From assembly GCA_041163745.1 (NCBI GenBank), contig JBEAQU010000032.1:1-64000 (forward strand): DNA of 64,000 bases, read 5' to 3'. Shown here piece after piece: positions 36,979 to 45,424 of this stretch. This DNA is from UBA6168 sp041163745. Its GTDB lineage: Bacteria; Bacteroidota; Bacteroidia; Chitinophagales; Saprospiraceae. Under the pieces are notes generated by a model. The model searched no databases. It saw nothing but the letters and a program-made list of their open reading frames with translations, and was not told where the DNA came from. How positions within the stretch are numbered: position 1 is the first letter of the stretch; each line of letters starts with the position of its first letter. Both the position numbers and the translations under genes were made by a program.

Positions 36979-37758
36979 TTATTTCTTCCGCTTCCGACGT
37001 TGTTGGGACGGCATCGGCTGTTGACGCGGCATATTACCCCCGCGGTCTCTGTCGCGGTCGCGGTCGCGGGGGCCATTTCCGTGACCGTTCCCCATGCCGG
37101 GTCGGTACATCGGCGGGCGTTGCTGAGGGGGGAGCGGACGTCCGCCACCAGCGAAATGTTGCGGTGGCATCATGGGTTCGTTGCCCACGGTTTTGCGTTG
37201 GGAACGGGTGAGATTGTCCAGTGGCGCGTCTTCGACGAGCTGGAGTTTGCCGTCGGAAAGATTCTTAAGGTCCTCAATGATGATGTCATCGCTGACGTAA
37301 TGTTCCCGGCTCCAGGTCCGGTATGCCAATTTCATGTACGAGCCGATTACCTGAACGAAACCGTTTTTCTTTTCGCCGTCTTCCATGGCCACGGCTTTGG
37401 CGATCAGTTTCTGGACATTGTTACCATAGTGCCGGAAGCGAGGGTCCTTGATGGAGTAGGAAACCCGTTCCGGTTTCTTCTGGCTGTCCTCAGGCGAGGG
37501 CGTATAGCCCAGCGGGGTAGCGACATCGAGTTTGTATTCGGCGATTTGGAAGGCATGACGCCAGAGTTTTTCGCGAAAGTCCTCAAGGTTCCGGTTGAGG
37601 GGGTGCATCTGCATCATGAGGCCGACAATCTGTTCCACGACTTGCTGCCGTTTTTCCCTTTCGGGAATTTCCCGGGCATATCGAAGCATATTTTGGATGT
37701 GGCGGCCATATTCGGGAATGACCAAGATTTCCCTGTTTGAATTGTATTCCATAGACAT
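36979..37758 (-). CDS. DUF4290 domain protein
   Basis: A 259-residue cytoplasmic protein. MSMEYNSNREILVIPEYGRH opens the DUF4290 domain, which runs to about residue 190. The C-terminal tail is low-complexity, rich in Pro, Gly, Arg and Asp (RDRDRDRDRGG) and ends QRRKRKK, which suggests nucleic-acid binding (inference). The longer frame starting at 37812 is rejected, because a -7 promoter element lies inside it. The family is conserved in Bacteroidota with no known role. Confidence 0.85.
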   Translation of the reverse strand: MSMEYNSNREILVIPEYGRHIQNMLRYAREIPEREKRQQVVEQIVGLMMQMHPLNRNLEDFREKLWRHAFQIAEYKLDVATPLGYTPSPEDSQKKPERVSYSIKDPRFRHYGNNVQKLIAKAVAMEDGEKKNGFVQVIGSYMKLAYRTWSREHYVSDDIIIEDLKNLSDGKLQLVEDAPLDNLTRSQRKTVGNEPMMPPQHFAGGGRPLPPQQRPPMYRPGMGNGHGNGPRDRDRDRDRGGNMPRQQPMPSQQRRKRKK

Positions 37759-37794
37759 TGTATCGTTAATGGCGACTGTCGGTGCGATTGTATG

Positions 37795-37802
37795 CAAAGG
37801 TA
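37795..37802 (-). promoter_or_regulatory. -7 element of the DUF4290 promoter
   Basis: TACCTTTG on the minus strand matches TAnnTTTG and puts the transcription start about 30 bases before the ATG at 37758. No TTG at -33 was found. Confidence 0.5.
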
Positions 37803-37882
37803 AGACGCACAAGGTTTGAAAATACGGTTTTTTTGCGAATATGACAATTTACCTGCCACTGTTGTGAACCGGACGGACCGGT

Positions 37883-39223
37883 TCAGTAAGGGGTATAGCT
37901 GAGGCGGAGGGTAGCCGGCCTGACCGGGTGGGCGGGTCCGAACAGGACGACGCGTTGGGGCTGGCGGGCTTTCTGGTATACGCTGATGCGCATTTTCTTC
38001 CCCGACAGTCCGCGGATCATATCCAGGGCATGGGCGGACAGGTTGATGGTGTAGGCATCCGATTCAGCGGTGGCATCCCCTCCGAAGATGGAGCTGAAAC
38101 TATCTCCTACCCGGGAGATGGCGATGCTGATGTCATCGATGACCCGGGTGGTCGAGTCGGTGACCAGTTCGGACACCAGTACCTGGGGGACGGGGGTGAG
38201 GGCGGGGTCATCGCCGGGCAGCCGCCGGATGGGCAGCACCAGTTCCGCCCGGTTGACCACTACATCCCCGAGGTCATCGATATATGGAATTTCCAGCACG
38301 ACATCCGTTCCGGACATTCCCTGCAGGAACAAGAGGCTGTCGGAGGCGCCTTCCGGCGTTTCGAGGAAGTCGGCGAGGGTGGCACCTTCGTAGGCATGGG
38401 TGTATTGTGCGGTCACGACATCACCGGACAGGATCGGGAACTGGTAGGACCGGGCGACGCTGTCGACCTTGTAATAAACCCATATTCCGGCCCGGCTGTC
38501 CCGCAGTTTGTAGCTGACCAGGCCGGCGGTTGTCTGGGAGGGGCGGAGTTGCATGCCCTTGAAGAAAGCCTGGAATTCCGTATTGCGGTTCAATTGGGAG
38601 GTATCGGTCTTGAAGAAGAGGGTGCTGTAGAGCGGGTCGAAAGGGATGCGGAGCTGGGGCACCTGTTTTTGTGCGACCATGGAATCCCCGTTCGGGACCA
38701 GCACCTCGACGGAGTCGGTCACTTTTGGATAGAAGACAGTCGATGCGACGGGATCCGATTCCGTCAGGAAGCTCCTGTTGGAGAAATAGCGGGTGGTGTC
38801 CGAGAGGTCTTCCGACAGCAGGTAGACGTCCAGGGTGTGCTGTTCCAGCAGATTTCCATAGGAAAGGTCGGCATCATAAGGGAGTACCAGCACCATGGAG
38901 TCCAGCACCCCGCCCAGGAAGGAGGGGGCGACCGAGTTGAGGCTGACCTGGGCGTAGGCCGTAGCGGTGGTGGTACCGAAGACAGGGTCGAGCAGGATAC
39001 CGACGGGCAGGCTGCCGATATTGGTGGCGAAGAGATTCGGATCGTATATCTTGACGGAGTCGGCGGGCTCGGACCAGGCCCGTAGCTGGAAGGTATCCGT
39101 ATGTTCCAGCGCGAGGCCGTCTTCGGCCAGCAGTTCGGAACCGATGGACGTGGGGTCGTTGCAGGCTGCCAGGGCGGCCAGGAGGCAGGCCGCCAGCAGG
39201 ACGGACGGGAAAGGAAATTTCAT
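37883..39223 (-). CDS. DUF4270 family lipoprotein
   Basis: A 446-residue lipoprotein. MKFPFPSVLLAACLLAALAA precedes the lipidated Cys21. The mature start NDPTSIGSELLAEDGLALEH and the beta-rich body are typical of DUF4270, a Bacteroidota outer-membrane lipoprotein family of unknown function. It is encoded beside the glycogen-synthase-like and panC genes, a neighbourhood that recurs in the phylum and may point to a shared operon ancestry. Confidence 0.85.
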   Translation of the reverse strand: MKFPFPSVLLAACLLAALAACNDPTSIGSELLAEDGLALEHTDTFQLRAWSEPADSVKIYDPNLFATNIGSLPVGILLDPVFGTTTATAYAQVSLNSVAPSFLGGVLDSMVLVLPYDADLSYGNLLEQHTLDVYLLSEDLSDTTRYFSNRSFLTESDPVASTVFYPKVTDSVEVLVPNGDSMVAQKQVPQLRIPFDPLYSTLFFKTDTSQLNRNTEFQAFFKGMQLRPSQTTAGLVSYKLRDSRAGIWVYYKVDSVARSYQFPILSGDVVTAQYTHAYEGATLADFLETPEGASDSLLFLQGMSGTDVVLEIPYIDDLGDVVVNRAELVLPIRRLPGDDPALTPVPQVLVSELVTDSTTRVIDDISIAISRVGDSFSSIFGGDATAESDAYTINLSAHALDMIRGLSGKKMRISVYQKARQPQRVVLFGPAHPVRPATLRLSYTPY

Positions 39224-39536
39224 GCTCGGTTTGATGCGTTTGACGGCTGTCCGGGAACCGGTTTATGGCCTGGAAGCAATGAATGTTGAGGAACTGAGGA
39301 ACGGTCTGTCGTGCAGCGTCCGTTGGTTACCGTGCATAGTTGCGGGATCAGGTTCTCAAAAGGCATTATTCGCGGCCGAAACAATTTTCGGACAGGCGCT
39401 CGTGAAGAACAAGGAATCGCCACAAGCAAGGAATGCGGTCCGGATGTCAGGGTTGGTGGTCCTGCGAAGGAACGGCTCCGGTCCGGACTTCTGAGCCGGC
39501 GGGATGGGCCGGGACCGGTCGGTGATGACACCGGCC
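39224..39536. other. Intergenic stretch
   Basis: No gene, RNA or obvious hairpin was found. The open frames here are read-throughs from the neighbouring antisense strands. Confidence 0.45.
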
Positions 39537-40364
39537 TTAGTGATCGACTGTTTCGGCCTCCAGCAATTCCTGGTAGAAATCGAGGCAGGCGTTGGGAAGT
39601 TCATCTGCGTTGGTGAAATCCAGGACCGGCTTGCCGGATTCCCGGATCAGTTTGCCGAGGGGATCCGACAGTTCCTGACTACCTACGACCAGGGCGTCCG
39701 CGAAGCGGATAGCGCCTTGGTGGAGGCTGATGCCCTTTCCGTTCAGGTAGGCATGCAGGTCGACCTTTTCCAGATTATTGATGGAGGCTTTCTCCAGGAA
39801 GGATTCGGAAAAATGTTGGCCCATGGTGCCTGCATAAACGGAATACACGATTTTTGAGGACTGGAACAACGGTTCGGTGCGGTAGGCTTCCCTCACATAG
39901 AGCGGGATGAGGCTGGTCATCCATCCATGGCAGTGAATGATGTCTGGAGACCATCCGAATTTACGGACGGTTTCGATGACCCCTTTGCAGAAGAAGACCA
40001 TTCGGTCCGGGTTGTCTTCAAAGGGATCACCCGCATCGTCGGTGAATACGGACTTCCTTTTGAAAAAATCGTCATTGTCGAGAAAGTACACCTGCATGCG
40101 GGCGCCGGGAAGGGAAGCCACCTTGATGATGAGCGGGAAGTCGTCATCGTCCACGATGATGTTCATCCCGGAGAGACGCACCACTTCGTGCAATCGGTGC
40201 CTCCGTTCGTTGATGGTGCCGTAGCGGGGCATCAGCACCCTGATTTCCATTCCGTTGGACTGTGTATATTCCGGTAGTTTGCGAACGATGGCGGATATTT
40301 CGGAAAGTGCGGTGTAGGGTTCCATCTCCTGCGTCACAAATAATACTTTCTTCTTTTCTACCAT
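39537..40364 (-). CDS. Glycogen/starch synthase N-terminal-domain protein
   Basis: A 275-residue protein corresponding only to the N-terminal Rossmann half of GT5 glycogen synthase. KKVLFVTQEMEPYTALSEIS is the ADP-glucose-site start, and IIHCHGWMTSLIPLYVREAY is the conserved helix. The C-terminal nucleotide-binding half is absent; the ORF ends cleanly, and such short forms are common in Bacteroidota. Catalysis alone is doubtful, so its role is open. It is divergent from panC. Confidence 0.85.
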   Translation of the reverse strand: MVEKKKVLFVTQEMEPYTALSEISAIVRKLPEYTQSNGMEIRVLMPRYGTINERRHRLHEVVRLSGMNIIVDDDDFPLIIKVASLPGARMQVYFLDNDDFFKRKSVFTDDAGDPFEDNPDRMVFFCKGVIETVRKFGWSPDIIHCHGWMTSLIPLYVREAYRTEPLFQSSKIVYSVYAGTMGQHFSESFLEKASINNLEKVDLHAYLNGKGISLHQGAIRFADALVVGSQELSDPLGKLIRESGKPVLDFTNADELPNACLDFYQELLEAETVDH

Positions 40365-40412
40365 TTCCGGGACGAGTTTTAGTGATTAATGGCCGCTGTT
40401 GGCAACATGATG

Positions 40413-40420
40413 CAAAGATA
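40413..40420 (-). promoter_or_regulatory. -7 element of the glycogen-synthase-like gene
   Basis: TATCTTTG on the minus strand, 49 bases before the ATG at 40364, matches TAnnTTTG. A T-run lies upstream, but no TTG is at the ideal distance. Confidence 0.45.
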
Positions 40421-40627
40421 GTAAAAAAAACAAGGGATTTTTGTGTCACGCCAAACACAAAAATTTGGGACTTTTGCCCCTTTTGTAACGGAAAAACGGA
40501 TATTTCCGTTCCCGGAAGGCGTTCCGAAGGCGATTTGGCGCCGGCCAGCCCTGTCGGCGGTACTTGTGTCCCCATGGTTGTTCCGCCGTTCCGGCAGGGT
40601 CGTCCGGCAACCGAACAGGAGAGACCT

Positions 40628-41476
40628 ATGTTATTATTCAAGTGTCCGGAAGCCTTGGCTTCCTATCTTCGGTTCCGAAAGGAAAGCGGAGACAAGATCG
40701 GATTTGTCCCCACCATGGGAGCCCTGCACGAGGGCCATCTTTCGCTGGTCCGTCGGTCCTGTCTGGAAACGGACCTGACGGTCTGTTCGATATTCGTCAA
40801 CCCGACCCAATTCAACGAGGCGAGCGACCTGTCCGCGTATCCAAGCACGCCTGGTCCGGATCTGTTATCGCTGTACCAAGGGGGCTGTCAGGTGTTGTTT
40901 AGGCCGGATGCATCCGGGATTTATCCGGAAGGAACCGTCCAAGAGCGACGGTTCGACCTCGGATTGCTGGAGACGACCATGGAGGGGGTATTCAGGCCCG
41001 GTCATTTCCAAGGGGTTGCGCAAGTGGTGCTGCGCTTGTTGCAAATCGTGACGCCGGACCGTCTGTACATGGGGCTGAAGGATTTCCAACAATGCGCGGT
41101 TGTCGGTCGGCTCTTGCGGACGGAATCCCTGCCGGGAGTGGAATTGATCTGCTGTCCCATTGTGCGGGAATCGGACGGCCTTGCGATGAGCAGCCGGAAC
41201 GTCCGGATCGACCCCTCCCTGCGCCCCGTCGCCGCCACGCTCTACCAGGTCCTGCTGCAAGCCCGGGAACGCTTTCATTCGGCCCCGGTCGACACTGTCC
41301 GGCAGGAGGCTGTCCTGACCTTGGCGGCAGCCGGGTTCCGGCCGGAGTATTTTTCCATCGTGGACCGCGACAGCCTGCAGCCTGTGGAAAGCCCGTCGGA
41401 CAGCGCACATCCCGTAGCCTGTGTGGCCGCCTGGTTGGGGTCGGTTCGCCTGATAGACAACCTTTCCTTATATTGA
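40628..41476 (+). CDS. panC: Pantothenate synthetase
   Basis: A 282-residue cytoplasmic enzyme joining pantoate and beta-alanine with ATP. VPTMGALHEGHLSLVRR holds the HIGH-like motif, followed by FVNPTQFNEASDL and the MSSRN motif in GLAMSSRNVRI. The second ATP-binding stretch is LYMGLKDFQQCAVV, where Bacteroidota have Gly-Leu-Lys-Asp in place of the common GEKD. The start at 40628 matches the family; the longer frame to 40262 crosses the divergent promoter region. Confidence 0.94.
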   Translation: MLLFKCPEALASYLRFRKESGDKIGFVPTMGALHEGHLSLVRRSCLETDLTVCSIFVNPTQFNEASDLSAYPSTPGPDLLSLYQGGCQVLFRPDASGIYPEGTVQERRFDLGLLETTMEGVFRPGHFQGVAQVVLRLLQIVTPDRLYMGLKDFQQCAVVGRLLRTESLPGVELICCPIVRESDGLAMSSRNVRIDPSLRPVAATLYQVLLQARERFHSAPVDTVRQEAVLTLAAAGFRPEYFSIVDRDSLQPVESPSDSAHPVACVAAWLGSVRLIDNLSLY

Positions 41477-41680
41477 ATCAGCTTCCCTCGCTTTATATCC
41501 TGAAAAAACGTATTTTTAGCGCCTTTTCAGGCGTCGCTCCCCGATGAACAGGTCGTTCGGCGCCATCCTCCGGATACCGCAGGCCGGCTTCCCTGCCTCT
41601 GCGACCGATTGTCTCTCAGATTCAATAGGCCAGCCCTTCGGATATCCCGGCAAGCGGTGAGGCCTCAAAACAACGTCCAC

Positions 41681-41986
41681 ATGTCCCGCATTTACCAATA
41701 TATGGTTGATTTTCAAATGCCGGAGAGCCTGTCATCGGATTTCTTCCAGCTCCTGCCCTCGCAGCGATCCCTGGTCAGCCAGCTGCTTCGGGAGGGCAAG
41801 ATCATCAATTACGCCCTGTCGCTCGAACATGCGCGGATCTGGGCGGTGGTATCGGCCGGTTCGGAAAACGAAGTGTACAGGCTGTTGGACATGTTGCCGC
41901 TGACCAGGTTCCTGCAGTACGAGGTCAGCCAGCTTACCTTCTACCACGCGGCGGCCTCGGAGGATCCCGCCTTCTCCCTGAACTGA
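41681..41986 (+). CDS. Muconolactone isomerase-like small protein
   Basis: A 101-residue ferredoxin-like alpha+beta barrel protein of the muconolactone delta-isomerase-like family. YMVDFQMPESLSSDFFQLLP, GKIINYALSLEHARIWAVVS and LDMLPLTRFLQYEVSQLTFY fit its strand-helix-strand pattern. No catabolic genes are nearby, so a role in beta-ketoadipate breakdown is not supported. It ends four bases from the convergent carbonic anhydrase gene. Confidence 0.7.
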   Translation: MSRIYQYMVDFQMPESLSSDFFQLLPSQRSLVSQLLREGKIINYALSLEHARIWAVVSAGSENEVYRLLDMLPLTRFLQYEVSQLTFYHAAASEDPAFSLN

Positions 41987-41989
41987 CCC

Positions 41990-42502
41990 TCACCGGTACC
42001 ACCCGGCGTACAAGATGTAATTGTCCGCAATACGGCTGATGTTGTGCCGGAACACTTCCGCCGGTAACGGCTTGACCTGCCGGGCGGGCACCCCCGCGTA
42101 GATATGGCCGGATTCCAGCACGGATCCCTCCAGAACGACCGCACCGGCGGCGATCAGCACATTTTCCTGAACGACGGCATGGTCCATCACAATGGCCCCC
42201 ATTCCCACCAGCACATGGTCATGTATGGTGCAGCCGTGAACCAATGCCCGGTGTCCGATGCTCACATTGTTCCCGATGGTGGTACCGGCATGCTGGTAGG
42301 TTCCGTGCAGGATGGCACCGTCCTGTATATTGACCTTGTTGCCGATCCGGATGAAGTTGACATCGCCGCGGACAACCGCCTGGAACCAGACGCTGCAGTC
42401 GTCCCCCGTCACGATATCCCCGACCAGGGTGGCGTTTTCCGCAAGAAAACATCGGTCGCCGAATTGGGGACTGAATCCCCTTACTTGTTTGATGATTGCC
42501 AT
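41990..42502 (-). CDS. Gamma carbonic anhydrase-like hexapeptide protein
   Basis: A 170-residue left-handed beta-helix protein. Hexapeptide turns run from NATLVGDIVTGDDCSVW on. The zinc histidines are expected in ILHGTYQH and SIGHRALVHGCTIHDH. RGDVNFIRIG and GMGAIVMDHAVV are typical of the YrdA/PaaY gamma-carbonic-anhydrase family. The start at 42502 (MAIIKQVRG) is more usual than 42526. It follows the DUF5691 gene by 36 bases. Confidence 0.88.
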   Translation of the reverse strand: MAIIKQVRGFSPQFGDRCFLAENATLVGDIVTGDDCSVWFQAVVRGDVNFIRIGNKVNIQDGAILHGTYQHAGTTIGNNVSIGHRALVHGCTIHDHVLVGMGAIVMDHAVVQENVLIAAGAVVLEGSVLESGHIYAGVPARQVKPLPAEVFRHNISRIADNYILYAGWYR

Positions 42503-42538
42503 ACGCTTATTATTTCGCCCGTACACAACCCACCCCGG

Positions 42539-44080
42539 TCAGCGGCCGGTCAGCGGGACGGGCAGCAGTTCCATGAGGACCTGGTGCAGCCGAACGGTCC
42601 GTAACATACGGTGGATTTCCTTTTTCCAGACCGGGGGCAGACCGTAAGCATCCGGCCAGCCGTCCGCCAGCACCGGCAATACCTGCGGAAGGCTGCATCC
42701 GCCCAACCAACGCAACAGCCGCCTGTCGAAACGAGTGCATTTTCTCGCCCCCGGGTAAGCGCCGAACGATTGCTGCAGGCGGCGCCCGACCAACACAGAC
42801 AATCGCTGGTCCCAGACAGTCGGCTCCCGGAAGAGCAATCGGAAGACCGGATTGTTTTCATCCGGCAATCCGCTGCGGTCGGCAAGATAATCATGCGCCT
42901 GAGCCATGGCCATCGCCGCCGGCAGCTCCCGCAGGAAGTACGTCACAGCCGGATGGTACCAACCGTCGTACCCCTCGTCCATGTCGAACAGCCTCCGCAG
43001 CAACAACTGTTGCCAGACCGGGTCGCGGAACGTCGCGGCAGCCATCAACAAAGCGGGAAAGATCACGTTCCCCCATTGGCACGTCAGGATACGGTCCACT
43101 ATGACGGCAGGCGGCCAGCCCAGGTGTCGCTCCCAACTGCCAGGTGGGACTTTGGACAGCACCAGGCCCAGGTAGACCGCTTGCTCCCCGCCCGGCCAGT
43201 CCGTATCGTCCCATGCCAACTGTGCCCTGTCTTGTTCGCGGATCTCCTTTCCGGGTATCAGGATGTCGATGCGACCCTGGTCCGTCCTCCAGATGGATCG
43301 GCCACGGCTTTCCCATCCCTTCACATCGCCGGATCCGGCATATGCCGAAGCCTGCAAGGCACCGGCCGCCTGTCGTACCTCCTTGCGGCTGTCCGCCAAC
43401 CCTCTCAGCAAAAGTACACGGTCGTCGTCGCTGTACCCGTGAATCAATTGGGACAGCCATTCCTTCTTTTCCACAGGGGAATAGGCCGACCATTCCCGCA
43501 ATGCTTGTTCCCTTGCGGCGCTGGCATCGGTCAATCGGAAATACCGCACCGACCGCCGATAAGACAAAGCGCTGAGCGATCCTTTTTCCGCAGGGGGCGG
43601 CATCAACAGGAAGCGCCATTCCGGATGCTGCCGCAGCAACCATTTTCCTACGGCGTCCAATCGGCGGAACAACCAACCGAACTTGTCGTCCGCATCCGGA
43701 CGCATCAACAGCAGCGGCAGGTATTCCGCCGGAAAAGCATACCCTCCCGCTTCCATGCGGCTCATCAGGGAGGGCAGCAGGATGTCATCCCCCCCCTCCA
43801 GCACCCTGCCGACCAATGGCAAGGCATCGGTCGGAAAAGGACGCAACGCCTCGGCATCCGCCGGCGGTGGCGTCGGCATATCCGAACTGGACAAGGCTCC
43901 TGGGCGTACGCCTGCCCTGGACAGCTGTCGCTCCAACACCGCCGCCATGGCCAACAGGCGGGCCGGGGGATCCTGCCCTCCCTCCAGCCCATGCTCCCTT
44001 AGCAAGGTGCGCACGGAAACCGGCAGGACTGTTTGGTCCGTACCGAGCAACGCCGTCCTGATAATGTCGTTCCAAAGCAT
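42539..44080 (-). CDS. DUF5691 domain protein
   Basis: A 513-residue cytoplasmic protein. It opens MLWNDIIRTALLGTDQT, the hallmark of DUF5691, followed by helical repeats (LLLRGLADSRKEVRQAAGAL has a HEAT-like look). In many bacteria such genes accompany a SWIM zinc-finger protein, a MoxR ATPase and a vWA protein. None is adjacent here, but a dead MoxR gene lies 30 kb away. The function is unknown. Confidence 0.8.
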   Translation of the reverse strand: MLWNDIIRTALLGTDQTVLPVSVRTLLREHGLEGGQDPPARLLAMAAVLERQLSRAGVRPGALSSSDMPTPPPADAEALRPFPTDALPLVGRVLEGGDDILLPSLMSRMEAGGYAFPAEYLPLLLMRPDADDKFGWLFRRLDAVGKWLLRQHPEWRFLLMPPPAEKGSLSALSYRRSVRYFRLTDASAAREQALREWSAYSPVEKKEWLSQLIHGYSDDDRVLLLRGLADSRKEVRQAAGALQASAYAGSGDVKGWESRGRSIWRTDQGRIDILIPGKEIREQDRAQLAWDDTDWPGGEQAVYLGLVLSKVPPGSWERHLGWPPAVIVDRILTCQWGNVIFPALLMAAATFRDPVWQQLLLRRLFDMDEGYDGWYHPAVTYFLRELPAAMAMAQAHDYLADRSGLPDENNPVFRLLFREPTVWDQRLSVLVGRRLQQSFGAYPGARKCTRFDRRLLRWLGGCSLPQVLPVLADGWPDAYGLPPVWKKEIHRMLRTVRLHQVLMELLPVPLTGR

Positions 44081-44321
44081 TCGTGTCGCTGGATAAAGGT
44101 TCCATTTCGTTTTCCGGTGTTCGGGTCATGAACGCTTGGTGACAAACACAAAAGCGGACCGGACACTTACCGGAACCATGGTCGCAAGACATCCTTTTCG
44201 GAAATCTGGGGCCGGCATGCATGGTGCTGCAAATTTACACGCAGCCCGGGTACCAGGCCAACCTATTTTAGACCACCCGTCCACCCGGGGCGCTTTCGCC
44301 GGCGGTTCACGCATCCGTTTC

Positions 44322-45329
44322 CTAACAAAAGAAAAAATAGTCACGGCCTTCCGACAAACCGCCAGCGTCCATCCACCGTCCGATCTCATCCGCTGCCCCA
44401 CGGGCCGCGACGGTGACCAATACCTGCGGCCGCGGCATATTCCGCAGGCTTTCCGGGGATTGGAGCCGGACACCCCGTATGATGTGGCCGCATTTGCGGG
44501 GATTGTCACAAACCCAGGAAAATGCGATGTTCCGAGCGGCCAACAGCCCGGCGACGACCTTGCCCTTGCGACCGGCGCCCCACACTACCAAGGTTCTGTC
44601 GGAGTCATAGTCGGCCATCAGGAACCAAGAGACCTTTAACGGGAGGAAAGCATTGTCGGCATAGACATCCTGTGTCCTGGAAGAGCGGTCGGGGTGGTCA
44701 CGCCAAGCGTGCAACACCTCCGGGCAAGCCAGGATTTGCAGCCCCGCCGCGCGGAAGCGGAACGCCAGGTCGTAATCTTCCGGGTATATGTCCTCCCGGA
44801 ACGCCCCGCAAATCGACAGGTTCTCCCGCCAGGTCATCCAACAGGGCGAAGGGATGGTACATTCCCGATAAATCTCCAGGTAATGCCTGCGTCCGTCGGC
44901 CAGTCCGTTCAACCAATCCGCATATCGTCGGTAACCCGCACCCAGCCCTTGGTCCCCGAAGTAGCGTACCTTACCTATGGCGACGGCCCGTCGGTCCGGA
45001 TGTTCTCTCAAGGCATCCCGTAGGCAACGGAGTTTGGTGGGCAGCATCAGATCATCGGCATCCATCCGGGTCACCAGCGCTCCTGCGGTGCGCTGGAAAG
45101 CTGTTCGCAAAGCCGGTGCGATGCCCTTTCCCTCATTGTGACACCATCGGATTCGGTGGTCACGGGCGGCATATCCCGAGAGGATGGCCGGGCTGCCATC
45201 GGAAGAATGGTCGTCGACCGCCCACAATTCCCAGTCCGGAATGTCCTGGGCCAGCACGCTGTCCAGGCAGGCGGACAGGAAAGGCTCGGCATTCAAGACA
45301 GGCAGGAGGATGGAGACGGTGGTCGTCAT
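44322..45329 (-). CDS. GT2 glycosyltransferase with C-terminal Rossmann-like domain
   Basis: A 335-residue protein. The N-terminal GT-A fold shows VSILLPVLNAEPFLSACLDS, the nucleotide-sugar Asp in WAVDDHSSDGS, and the DxD motif in TRMDADDLML, and later an ED motif in IYPEDYDLAFRF. After about residue 245, VVWGAGRKGKVVAGLLAARN looks like a dinucleotide-binding start and continues to the end. The product is probably a cell-surface glycan enzyme. ATG 45341 is an alternative start. It lies downstream of the giant surface protein gene on the same strand. Confidence 0.85.
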   Translation of the reverse strand: MTTTVSILLPVLNAEPFLSACLDSVLAQDIPDWELWAVDDHSSDGSPAILSGYAARDHRIRWCHNEGKGIAPALRTAFQRTAGALVTRMDADDLMLPTKLRCLRDALREHPDRRAVAIGKVRYFGDQGLGAGYRRYADWLNGLADGRRHYLEIYRECTIPSPCWMTWRENLSICGAFREDIYPEDYDLAFRFRAAGLQILACPEVLHAWRDHPDRSSRTQDVYADNAFLPLKVSWFLMADYDSDRTLVVWGAGRKGKVVAGLLAARNIAFSWVCDNPRKCGHIIRGVRLQSPESLRNMPRPQVLVTVAARGAADEIGRWMDAGGLSEGRDYFFFC

Positions 45330-45369
45330 GATGGCCGGCATTGCGGAATCGCCCGGTCCGCCGAACGGC

Positions 45370-45418
45370 GGCGCCCCTGTCCGTGCTCCCGTGTGGGCGC
45401 AGGACGGACAGGGGCGCC
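45370..45418 (-). terminator. Hairpin after the giant surface protein gene
   Basis: A 15-bp perfect stem GGCGCCCCTGTCCGT (45370-45384) pairs with ACGGACAGGGGCGCC (45404-45418), with a 19-base loop, right after the stop at 45425. No T-run follows, so termination may be weak or the hairpin may protect the mRNA end. Confidence 0.5.
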
Positions 45419-45424
45419 GGCGGG

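Noticed and set aside
37759..37812. Longer N-terminus for the DUF4290 protein
   Set aside because: A TAnnTTTG promoter element lies inside this extension and family proteins begin near MEYN.
42611..44002. 463-residue plus-strand open frame
   Set aside because: Antisense to the DUF5691 gene, with Gln/Arg-rich composition and no recognisable start context.
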